Below the pieces are notes generated by a model, which saw only the letters and a program-made list of their open reading frames with translations, did no database searches and was not told the DNA's origin. The translations under genes were made by a program, and so were the position numbers. Below are positions 1 through 7,586 of a stretch of DNA of 64,000 nt, piece after piece. Every line of letters begins with the position of its first letter. The first letter of the stretch is position 1. The DNA comes from Bacteroidales bacterium (GTDB lineage: Bacteria; Bacteroidota; Bacteroidia; Bacteroidales; VadinHA17): NCBI GenBank assembly GCA_022865305.1, contig JALHSP010000157.1:62001-126000 (forward strand). The letters run 5' to 3'.

Positions 1-300
1 CGAGAAAAAACGGGAGTCTCCGTCAGAAAGCAAGTTCATACTGTAATCGAGGCCAAAATCAAAAACAAATGAATTAGTATCAATACTGCTATAGGATGCC
101 GGATTTGAAAAGTAGATCGAATTGTTATCTCTCAGTGAAATTCCAATGCCTCCCATTCCCATGCTTCTGAATGATCCGGCCGGTTCAAGCAAACCGAGGT
201 TGAATCGTGCATAGGGAGAATTCACAAGTTTTTGTCCGGAAGCGTAAAAGGGGTAAAGGAAAATAAAGATGAAAATTATTGTAAAAAATTTATTTCGCAT
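1..300 (-). CDS. Outer-membrane beta-barrel protein, N-terminal part (runs off window)
   Basis: Reading leftward from an ATG at 300, the frame stays open to the window edge (100 codons visible). The product begins with a hydrophobic signal peptide (FFTIIFIFIFLYPFYASG) and continues with a Gly/Asn/Ser-rich stretch (SMGMGGIGISLRDNN, YFSNPASY) typical of FadL/PorV-like outer-membrane proteins of Bacteroidota. Its ATG overlaps the end of coaX by 11 bases, so the two are probably translationally coupled. The exact family cannot be decided because the barrel lies outside the window. Confidence 0.75.
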   Translation of the reverse strand, partial: MRNKFFTIIFIFIFLYPFYASGQKLVNSPYARFNLGLLEPAGSFRSMGMGGIGISLRDNNSIYFSNPASYSSIDTNSFVFDFGLDYSMNLLSDGDSRFFS

Positions 301-1018
301 TGTACTCGAGGATATAATTTAAACCATCAATCACAATATCAGGCAGATATATGACGTGATGGCTGATTTTGTCTTTAAGATAACCGCTGTCTCCACCTGT
401 GAGGATTACTTTAAATTCAGTATGACTTTTTTCAAACGTGCGAATATACTCATTTATTTCATAAATAAGCCCTTTGATTACACCGGCAGTTATAGCTTCG
501 AAAGTATTCTTCCCGGGAGATGAAAATTTATGTGTTGTGGGAATCAGAGGCAGCTTACCGGTAAAATTATGCAACGCTTTGAATCTCATACTCAAACCGG
601 GCGATATATTTCCACCTTTAAAGGATTTCCCTGAAAGATAGTCATAGGTGACTGCACTTCCTGCATCAATAATCAGAACCTTCTTTCCGGGGAATAAATA
701 GGATGCTCCTGCTACGGCTGCAATTCTGTCAGAGCCAAGTGTTTCAGGAGTTTCATATTCATTTTTAAAGGGAAGTTTCGACATGTGTGAAAGAACATGT
801 ACATAAGGTATGTTCAGAGTGGCCAGATCGACGATAAACTCCGGAATATCTCTTACTGAAGATACTATTGCCCTGTCAACCTCATGCTCATAAGGTGAAA
901 ATAATTTTTGCATTTTATCCCAACTGTACTGTTTGGTCTGAAGTGCGAGAACCTTTTTCTTTTTATCAAATACAGCAATCTTGGTACTGGTGTTACCTAT
1001 ATCAAAAATCAGGTTCAT
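290..1018 (-). CDS. coaX: Type III pantothenate kinase
   Basis: Phosphorylates pantothenate in the first committed step of coenzyme A synthesis in the cytoplasm. The 242-residue product has the ASKHA-fold signatures of the CoaX family: DIGNTSTK at the N-terminus (phosphate loop), LGSDRIAAVAGA around residue 95, IIDAGSAVTYD near residue 117, GGNISPGLSMR near 137 and LTGGDSG near the C-terminus. Length is normal for the family. It overlaps the following outer-membrane protein gene. The upstream 150 bases separate it from mfd and contain a perfect 13-bp palindrome. Confidence 0.95.
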   Translation of the reverse strand: MNLIFDIGNTSTKIAVFDKKKKVLALQTKQYSWDKMQKLFSPYEHEVDRAIVSSVRDIPEFIVDLATLNIPYVHVLSHMSKLPFKNEYETPETLGSDRIAAVAGASYLFPGKKVLIIDAGSAVTYDYLSGKSFKGGNISPGLSMRFKALHNFTGKLPLIPTTHKFSSPGKNTFEAITAGVIKGLIYEINEYIRTFEKSHTEFKVILTGGDSGYLKDKISHHVIYLPDIVIDGLNYILEYNAK

Positions 1019-1085
1019 GACGGAAATATTTTACATAATTACGAAATATTGAAAAAAGTGCCTAAAGTGAGCTAAAGTTTGTCAG

Positions 1086-1113
1086 CCCGTCCATACCGAA
1101 CGGTATGGACGGG
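1086..1113. repeat. Perfect 13-bp inverted repeat with 2-base loop
   Basis: CCCGTCCATACCG (1086-1098) and CGGTATGGACGGG (1101-1113) are exact reverse complements with AA between them. It lies in the coaX/mfd gap. It could act as a terminator for mfd, but no run of T follows on either strand, so a REP-like palindrome is equally likely. Confidence 0.6.
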
Positions 1114-1171
1114 GAGTACTTAAAGTTACTCATTTTTTATGACTCCGGGCCCTTCAGCCTTTTAATATGCT

Positions 1172-2908
1172 TCAGGCATTTTTTAACTGTGATACCTCCA
1201 GTATTTCATTCAACGCCAATATCGATTCTCTTACCGATCCGATATCACTGATGGTAAGGCTTAATTTTGACTCCTTCTGTTTGACGGACATCCGCCTGTG
1301 ATGGCGGTTCACATAATTCATAATTGAAACAAAAAGAGTCGTCCTGTAAAATCGTGAATTCGGATCAGATACAAAGTTGGCAATGAGAAGGTTATTCTTT
1401 AACATTATTTTTTCAATGCCAAGTTTTACAGCAGTACGTTTTATTCTGACAATATCAAGAAGAGCTGCAGCCGGAGGAGGTACAGGACCGAACCGGTCAA
1501 CAAGCTTTTTTTCGAATGACTCCAGCGAAGCTTCATTCTCAATCTCATTAAGTTCCTTATAGAGTCTTATTCTCTCTGAGATATTTGAAATATATTCATC
1601 GGGAAACATTATTTCAAGGTCAGTATCAATCTGAAAATCTGAAACGTATGATTTTACATGATCCTCTCTTATCTGATCTGCAATACTTTTTTCTTCCAAA
1701 CCCTGTTCGCTTAATTCTGAACCTTTTAACTCAGCCATTGCCTCATTAAGTATTCTCTGGTAGGTCTCGAATCCCACATCCGCGATAAAACCGCTTTGTT
1801 CACCACCGAGAAGGTTCCCTGATCCTCTTATATCGAGATCCTGCATTGCAATATTAAATCCGCTTCCCAGTTCCGAGAACTCTTCTATCGCTTTTAACCT
1901 GCGTCTTGCATCATGTGTCAGAGAGCTGAGGGGAGGAGCCAGAAGATAGCAGAATGCCTTTTTATTGGATCGACCAACCCTTCCTCTGAGCTGATGCAGC
2001 TCAGAAAGGCCAAAATGCTGAGCTTCATTAATGAAAATGGTGTTTGCATTTGGGATGTCCAGCCCCGATTCAATAATTGTCGTTGCTATAAGCACATCAT
2101 AGTCACCCTCTATAAAATTGTACATTACATTTTCAATTTCTTTTCCCTCCATTCTCCCATGTACGATAGCAGTTTTGACGTTAGGACAGATTCGGTTGAT
2201 CTTTATCTGGATCTCTTTTATATTTTCGATCCTGTTGTGAATGATAAAGACCTGACCATTCCTGGACACCTCGTACTCAATTCCTTCCTTGATTATTTCT
2301 TCATTAAATCCATGCAATTCAGTTACAATAGGCATTCTGTTTGGGGGAGGCGTATTGATTATTGACAGATCACGGGCTCCCATAAGGGAGAACTGTAAAG
2401 TGCGTGGAATGGGAGTGGCAGTCAGGGTAAGCGTGTCGACACTGGCCTTCAGCTTTTTAAGCTTTTCTTTAACTGATACACCGAATCTTTGCTCTTCATC
2501 AATGATGAGCAATCCCAGGTCCCTGAATTTGATATCCCGGCCGACAAGCTTATGCGTTCCGATTATGATGTCAATCTTTCCTTCAGCCAGTTGTGAAATA
2601 ATCCTTTTCTGATCGGAAGCTTTCTTATGTCGTGTAAGATATTCAATAGTACATGGGAATCCTTTCAGGCGTGATGAAAATGTTTTATAATGCTGAAGGG
2701 CCAGGATAGTGGTTGGAACAAGGATTGCAGTCTGTTTGCTGTCGGATGCTGATTTGAATGCAGCTCTGACAGCAACCTCGGTTTTGCCAAATCCTACATC
2801 ACCGCAAACAAGCCGGTCCATCGGATGAGGACCTTCCATATCCTCTTTTATTGCATTTGTTGCTGTCAGCTGATCAGGAGTATCTTCGTAAATAAAGGAT
2901 GCTTCCAA
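1172..2908 (-). CDS. mfd: Transcription-repair coupling factor Mfd, C-terminal (translocase) part
   Basis: Carries the SF2 translocase and C-terminal modules of Mfd, the ATP-driven motor that removes stalled RNA polymerase from lesions and recruits UvrA. Visible motifs: Walker A GDVGFGKTEVA, DEEQRFG (DExx box), TATPIPRTLQ (motif III), QLRGRVGR (motif VI), then the C-terminal domain. No ATG precedes the conserved region; the first possible initiator is a TTG at 2908. The frame upstream is continuous with the 2945-4537 part except for a TGA at 2945-2947, so this is the second half of one interrupted gene, not a separate gene. Whether it is expressed is unknown. Confidence 0.85.
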   Translation of the reverse strand: MEASFIYEDTPDQLTATNAIKEDMEGPHPMDRLVCGDVGFGKTEVAVRAAFKSASDSKQTAILVPTTILALQHYKTFSSRLKGFPCTIEYLTRHKKASDQKRIISQLAEGKIDIIIGTHKLVGRDIKFRDLGLLIIDEEQRFGVSVKEKLKKLKASVDTLTLTATPIPRTLQFSLMGARDLSIINTPPPNRMPIVTELHGFNEEIIKEGIEYEVSRNGQVFIIHNRIENIKEIQIKINRICPNVKTAIVHGRMEGKEIENVMYNFIEGDYDVLIATTIIESGLDIPNANTIFINEAQHFGLSELHQLRGRVGRSNKKAFCYLLAPPLSSLTHDARRRLKAIEEFSELGSGFNIAMQDLDIRGSGNLLGGEQSGFIADVGFETYQRILNEAMAELKGSELSEQGLEEKSIADQIREDHVKSYVSDFQIDTDLEIMFPDEYISNISERIRLYKELNEIENEASLESFEKKLVDRFGPVPPPAAALLDIVRIKRTAVKLGIEKIMLKNNLLIANFVSDPNSRFYRTTLFVSIMNYVNRHHRRMSVKQKESKLSLTISDIGSVRESILALNEILEVSQLKNA

Positions 2909-2944
2909 CTCACGCTGGAGATAAGAATCAGGGGAAAAAGGGAA

Positions 2945-2947
2945 TCA
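2945..2947 (-). other. In-frame TGA interrupting mfd
   Basis: The codons read CCT TGA TTC CCT TTT TCC on the minus strand. Twelve sense codons separate this TGA from the TTG at 2908 with frame preserved. It is therefore a nonsense substitution (real or a sequencing/assembly error), not an indel. Confidence 0.9.
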
Positions 2948-4537
2948 AGGAGAGGCCAACCGTTTTGCATAGAGCTGGATAAGATCCTTTGCAATATCCT
3001 TTACTCTCTTTTTGGTGCTCAGCTTAAGTTTTTGCCATGCACCTGAACCAAGCTTGTAGATCTTTGGCTCGCTGTTATCTTTCCCCTTATATTTTGATAT
3101 CCGGTGCAGTGAATGGATCCCTACATAAAGTATGTCATTATCCCTGTAAACAAGCTTTATTGCCTCCTGGATCTTTCCATTGACCTCTATCTTTTCAAGC
3201 CCGCCGAACTTGCCGATACCATGGTCAATGTGTACAACATAGTCTCCGGGATTCAGTCCGGTGAGTTCTTTAACGGAAATGCTCTCCTTTCGGGTAAAAT
3301 AACCTTTTATCCTGAATTTATGATATCTGTCGAATATCTGATGATCAGTTAAAACTGATATTTTCAGATCGTGATCAGAGAAGCCGCTATGAAGATTGAT
3401 CAATAGAGGATTGAAGTGTACCTCCGGATTTATTTCTGAAAAAATATCCTTTAGTCTGTCGATCTGCGACTGGCTTTCTGAAATAATGTAAGTAATGTAC
3501 CCGTTGAGATTGTTTGTTAAGAGCTTTTCGGAAAGGAGCTCAAAATTCTTGTTGAATACAGGCTGTGGTTCCGTATGAAATGTAAAACGTGATTCAGCTT
3601 CAAATAGTCCAGTTTTACCAAATTCGGCAATCCTGAATTTTGCACACTCTTCAATAAACCGGTTTCCGGTCATAATCAGATCTTTCTTCCCGAAAACCTG
3701 CCCTGATATTTCTTTGTCGGCGATAAGGCTGAAAATATTGTTTATCTTTTCTTTAATGAAAGCAGTATCCTCAATCCAAATTACAGAGGAAGGGGGCAGA
3801 AAATCAGTAAATGAATCAGTTACCTGTTCAATTGAAATATCCTGGATATTCGGGATTACGGAAATCTGTTTCTGAACACTGACCGACAGCTGATCGTCTG
3901 TATTAAAGGTTCTTATCGAATCGACCTCTTCGCCAAAAAAATCTATACGATAAGGCAGATCAGCGGAATAGGAAAAGACATCGGCAATACTTCCCCTGAT
4001 TGCATACTGGCCAGGCTCATATACAAAATCAACCCTTAGGAAATTATATTCATGGAGCATTTCCTCAAGAAATTCAAGCGACAGCTTGTCTCCTTTTGCA
4101 ACATTGAAAGTGTTCTTTTTCAGGTTCCTGCGGCTGATCACTTTCTCCATAACAGATTCGGGATATGTGATTATTATCCCTTTCCTTTTTCCTGAAGCGA
4201 GATGATTCAGTACCTCTGTGCGAAGGACAATATTTGCCGGTTCCGTCTGTTCATACATGACGGAACGTTTATAGGTTGATGGGAAAAAGAAAACCGGATC
4301 CTCGCCAATCAGGGAAACCAGATCGTTATATAAGTATGCCGCATCTTCTTTCTCGGGTACTATTACCAGTTGTGTAGTTTGTATTTTCTCAAATACAGAT
4401 GCCAGCACAATGGCTTTTGAGGAACCGGACAATCCTTCAACGCTGATTCTAGTTACATCGGCTGTATTAACTGAATCAATCAGCCTGTAAAGAACAGGAT
4501 GGTTATCAAAATGGCTTGTTAATTCAATCTCTTTCAT
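2945..4537 (-). CDS. mfd: Transcription-repair coupling factor Mfd, N-terminal part, ends at premature TGA
   Basis: 530 residues covering the UvrB-like N-terminal modules and the CarD-like RNA-polymerase interaction domain (GDYVVHIDHGIGKFGG near residue 432), then the linker helix up to LYAKRLASP. The frame then meets TGA and continues, without any shift, into FPFSPDSYLQRE and the translocase half. Joined, the gene would be about 1120 codons, the normal length for Mfd. At the stop position other Bacteroidota Mfd proteins, as I recall them, have Gly (GGA to TGA is one substitution). Genes nearby end in TGA, so general recoding is not suggested. Confidence 0.85.
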   Translation of the reverse strand: MKEIELTSHFDNHPVLYRLIDSVNTADVTRISVEGLSGSSKAIVLASVFEKIQTTQLVIVPEKEDAAYLYNDLVSLIGEDPVFFFPSTYKRSVMYEQTEPANIVLRTEVLNHLASGKRKGIIITYPESVMEKVISRRNLKKNTFNVAKGDKLSLEFLEEMLHEYNFLRVDFVYEPGQYAIRGSIADVFSYSADLPYRIDFFGEEVDSIRTFNTDDQLSVSVQKQISVIPNIQDISIEQVTDSFTDFLPPSSVIWIEDTAFIKEKINNIFSLIADKEISGQVFGKKDLIMTGNRFIEECAKFRIAEFGKTGLFEAESRFTFHTEPQPVFNKNFELLSEKLLTNNLNGYITYIISESQSQIDRLKDIFSEINPEVHFNPLLINLHSGFSDHDLKISVLTDHQIFDRYHKFRIKGYFTRKESISVKELTGLNPGDYVVHIDHGIGKFGGLEKIEVNGKIQEAIKLVYRDNDILYVGIHSLHRISKYKGKDNSEPKIYKLGSGAWQKLKLSTKKRVKDIAKDLIQLYAKRLASP

Positions 4538-4585
4538 CTGAAGAAATGTGGCAGCAAAATTAAAATCTATTTCCCGGAAAACATA

Positions 4586-5944
4586 TCAGCCTTTAAAACT
4601 CATACAGAATACTGTCTCCCTGTCAGGTACTGAACGGGCTTTAAGGCTTCCGCCATGAGCCCCCAAAATCTGCTTTGAAATACTCAGTCCAATTCCGGAT
4701 CCGTTTTCCCTTGTTGTAAAGAAGGGAATGAATATTTCTTCAAGGTTCTCTTCACTGATCCCTGGTCCGTTATCAGAAACACATATCTCCGGATGGTCAT
4801 TCAAATCGCATCGTGCGATGATCTTAATCTTACAATCCGGATTATTTTCATTGGCTTCCACAGCATTTTTTATAAGGTTAATCAACACCAGTGATATCAG
4901 GTTCTCATCAGCAAAGATCTCAAGATCAGGATCATTTATGAGGAAAGAAATATCGTTTTTTCCCCCTTTGTCAAGGGAACCTGCAAGGATCTTCACTCTC
5001 GAAAAGAGTTCCGAGACTTTAAACAACTTCATTTCCGGCTTCGGTATACGGGTAAGCTTACGGTAGGAATCAACAAATGTCATAAGACCTTTTCCCTGCT
5101 CTTTAATCACGTTCAGCCCCTGAAGTGTTGTTGCAATAGTTTTTTCAGTCACCTCTTCCGGCAGGACAAGTTTATCGCCTGATAAATAAATATTTGACAG
5201 AGATTCAGATAAAGATGTTATTGGTGTTATGGAATTCATTATTTCATGCATTAAAACCCTTATAAGTCTCATCCATGATTCAACCTCTTTTTCATCAAGT
5301 TCATGTTTAATGTCCTGGATTGATAATATTATCAGCTCATTTTCATTTGATCCGAAAGATGTTGATTTTAGCAGCAATTGTATTTCTCCCTGTTTTGTAT
5401 TAACAGCTACCAGGTACCTTTCAAAGGGTTTAAGGTTCTTTATTGTCCGGAACAATTTCTTATCAATCCGTTCTATCTGTTGCAGATGAGTTAGCACTTC
5501 CGTTGACAGAAGTCTTTTTGCTGCTGAATTTGCATGATGGACAAATCCTTTATTATTGTAAGTAATGATCCCTGTAGCCAGAAGTTCCAGAATTTTCTGA
5601 AAATATTTTTCCTGTTGTCTGTTCTCTATTTTCAACTGTTGTATCTGGTGGTTGACATTATTCATGCTCATGTGCAATTCCCTGAGGCTTCCGCTTTTGT
5701 TATCAATGGGAAAGGCCAGGTTTGAATCGTCGTTCCTGACTGAATCGAAAAAGAACCTGATGTTCCTGTTTGTCCTGTTCAGATATGATATCAGGCTGCT
5801 TGTCATGATTACGATTGTCAGAGAACAGATTATTGAGAAGCGTAACGATTGTTCTTTAACGATAAGGTAACCAAGCAGAATGGAGAGGATAACAATAAGA
5901 AATACTCTTATTATAATATTAATATAGAGCCTTTTACTGATCAT
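4586..5944 (-). CDS. Membrane sensor histidine kinase (NtrY/NtrB-like)
   Basis: 452 residues: two N-terminal membrane helices (about 7-29 and 34-55), a HAMP/PAS-like middle, a dimerisation/phospho-acceptor segment with His233 (LMHEIMNSITPITSL), and a C-terminal ATPase domain with N-box NLIKNAVEAN, DNGPGIS, PFFTT and GSGIGLSI. The periplasmic loop is only a few residues long, so it probably senses a membrane or cytoplasmic cue. Its start overlaps the stop of the sigma-54 activator by 11 bases, so the two form an operon and a cognate pair. The pair is divergent from the permease array, its likely target. Confidence 0.9.
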   Translation of the reverse strand: MISKRLYINIIIRVFLIVILSILLGYLIVKEQSLRFSIICSLTIVIMTSSLISYLNRTNRNIRFFFDSVRNDDSNLAFPIDNKSGSLRELHMSMNNVNHQIQQLKIENRQQEKYFQKILELLATGIITYNNKGFVHHANSAAKRLLSTEVLTHLQQIERIDKKLFRTIKNLKPFERYLVAVNTKQGEIQLLLKSTSFGSNENELIILSIQDIKHELDEKEVESWMRLIRVLMHEIMNSITPITSLSESLSNIYLSGDKLVLPEEVTEKTIATTLQGLNVIKEQGKGLMTFVDSYRKLTRIPKPEMKLFKVSELFSRVKILAGSLDKGGKNDISFLINDPDLEIFADENLISLVLINLIKNAVEANENNPDCKIKIIARCDLNDHPEICVSDNGPGISEENLEEIFIPFFTTRENGSGIGLSISKQILGAHGGSLKARSVPDRETVFCMSFKG

Positions 5945-7328
5945 TTTCCCTGTTTTTTTTAAGTCTGTTATATAAAGTTTGTCTCGTTATTCCAAGCTGT
6001 TCTGCTGCAGCTGTAAAATTGCCATTGTTTTTTTCAAGGGCCATTTGGATCATCTTTTGCTCCATTTCTTCAAGCGTGGCAATTGTATCAATACTTTTAA
6101 TCTGAGCGGTGGGTCGCAGATACAGTTCGTCAGGCTTTATGACAGTTGTTTCGCTGAGGATAACAGCTTTTTCAATAGTATTCTGCAATTCACGGATATT
6201 TCCGGGCCAGGAATATCTCATAAGCTTATCCAGAGCCTGCTGATTTATTTTCAGGTCCCGTTTATTGTACTTCTGCATATATTTCTTGAGGAAGAATTCA
6301 GCGAGAGTGATAATGTCGTTCCCTCTTTCCCTCAGTGGCGGCAATTCAATATGGATTGTGTTTATACGGTAAAGAAGATCCTCCCTGAACAGCCCCTCCA
6401 TGACCATGTTCTCAATGTTCTTATTTGTGGCGCAGATTAACCTGATATTTATAGGAATGAGTTCATTTGATCCTATCCTGCTAATTTGCCTGTTCTCTAT
6501 AGCAGCCAGCAACTTGGACTGGAGATGGAAGGAGAGGTTTCCTATTTCATCAAGGAAAAGAGTCCCTTTGTGGGCGATCTCAAACTTACCCTGTCTTGTC
6601 TCCCGGGCATCAGTAAATGCGCCTTTAACATGCCCGAACAACTCGCTTTCGAAGAGGGTTTCACTTAATGCGCCCATATCCACGTTTACAAGTAACTCAC
6701 GTGACCTGTTCGACAGACGGTGAATTTCCTGTGCTATCAGTTCCTTACCAGTACCGTTTTCACCAGTGATCAATACATTCGCGTCGGTCTTTGCCACTTT
6801 CCTGGCCAGGTTTAAAATGCTCATAAGCTGTGGTGACGAGCCAATTATATTCTTCTGATCACGATTCATCTCTTTCTTCAGTTCAGACTCTCTCTCCCTG
6901 AGATGTTTAACCTCTTTTTTCGACAGATTGAGCTGGATGGCAAGTTTAAGTGTTGCCAGGAGTTTCTCATTTTCCCACGGTTTAATAACAAAATCCGAAG
7001 CCCCTGCCTTCAGTGCTCTGACAGCCGTATCAATGTCTCCGTAAGCTGTAATCAAAACAACCGAGACATCTGGATTTTTCTCTTTGATTTTTCCCAGCCA
7101 GTAAATTCCTTCATTCCCGGTATTTACACCAGCGCTGAAATTCATGTCAAGAATAACAAGGTTGTAGTCGTATTTCACCAGTTCAGATAGTATGAGATTA
7201 GGGTTGGAGATGGCTGTGATTTCCCCGAATTCAGGTGTAAGCAGGATCTCAAGAGCGCTGAGAATGCTTTTATTATCGTCAACAACAAGAATGTTACCCT
7301 TCTGAATCTGCATGCGATTGGATATCAA
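5934..7328 (-). CDS. NtrC-family sigma-54-dependent response regulator
   Basis: 464 residues with three domains: receiver (DD17-18, phospho-acceptor Asp61 in LVILDMNF, Lys in VIKPWEN), AAA+ domain (Walker A GENGTGKE; sigma-54 contact loop GAFTDA, a common variant of GAFTGA; Walker B GTLFLDEIGN), and a Fis-type helix-turn-helix at the end (NFTAAAEQLGITRQTLYNRL). It should activate promoters read by sigma-54 polymerase after phosphorylation by the overlapping kinase gene. A second Met at codon 6 is an alternative start. The 258-base divergent gap to the first permease holds a clear dyad that may be its binding site. Confidence 0.93.
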   Translation of the reverse strand: MISNRMQIQKGNILVVDDNKSILSALEILLTPEFGEITAISNPNLILSELVKYDYNLVILDMNFSAGVNTGNEGIYWLGKIKEKNPDVSVVLITAYGDIDTAVRALKAGASDFVIKPWENEKLLATLKLAIQLNLSKKEVKHLRERESELKKEMNRDQKNIIGSSPQLMSILNLARKVAKTDANVLITGENGTGKELIAQEIHRLSNRSRELLVNVDMGALSETLFESELFGHVKGAFTDARETRQGKFEIAHKGTLFLDEIGNLSFHLQSKLLAAIENRQISRIGSNELIPINIRLICATNKNIENMVMEGLFREDLLYRINTIHIELPPLRERGNDIITLAEFFLKKYMQKYNKRDLKINQQALDKLMRYSWPGNIRELQNTIEKAVILSETTVIKPDELYLRPTAQIKSIDTIATLEEMEQKMIQMALEKNNGNFTAAAEQLGITRQTLYNRLKKNRENDQ

Positions 7329-7467
7329 TCATTTACCCTTCTTCTTCTTGCCCTCAAACCCTCCCGCTTGCGCGGGGCAGGCTCTAAAAGTGGCTTTTCT
7401 CCCCACATGGGAAGTTGAATGTAAATATAACGGATATTGAAGTTAAAGTCAAATATATGTAAAAATA

Positions 7468-7487
7468 TTTTACGATTTATCGTAAAA
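7468..7487. promoter_or_regulatory. Dyad TTTTACGAT-TT-ATCGTAAAA, candidate activator site
   Basis: Perfect 9-bp arms around a two-base centre, in the divergent region between the NtrC-type regulator and the permease array, about 80 bases upstream of a weak -24/-12-like sequence. Position and symmetry fit an enhancer-binding-protein site, but binding is inference. Confidence 0.45.
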
Positions 7488-7549
7488 AATATTTACTATG
7501 TGGAATAATTATAAAATATAAATATCTATATATCAGTTATATATGATTA

Positions 7550-7565
7550 TGGCATAGTTATAGTA
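7550..7565 (+). promoter_or_regulatory. Weak sigma-54 (-24/-12) promoter candidate
   Basis: TGGCATAGTTATAGTA compared with the consensus TGGCACGnnnnTTGCA keeps TGGCA and the -12 G but has T instead of C after it. A start about 12 bases downstream would leave a leader of only some 10 bases before the ATG at 7587. Weak by itself; the divergent NtrC-type gene is the reason to record it. Confidence 0.25.
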
Positions 7566-7586
7566 TCTAATTAATAAATAATTGAA

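Noticed and set aside
1913..2365. 150-codon plus-strand frame opposite mfd
   Set aside because: Antisense shadow of the conserved translocase region; no independent evidence.
2945..2947. Genome-wide reassignment of TGA to Gly
   Set aside because: Several genes here, including permeases 1, 2 and 3, end properly at TGA immediately after the conserved tail.
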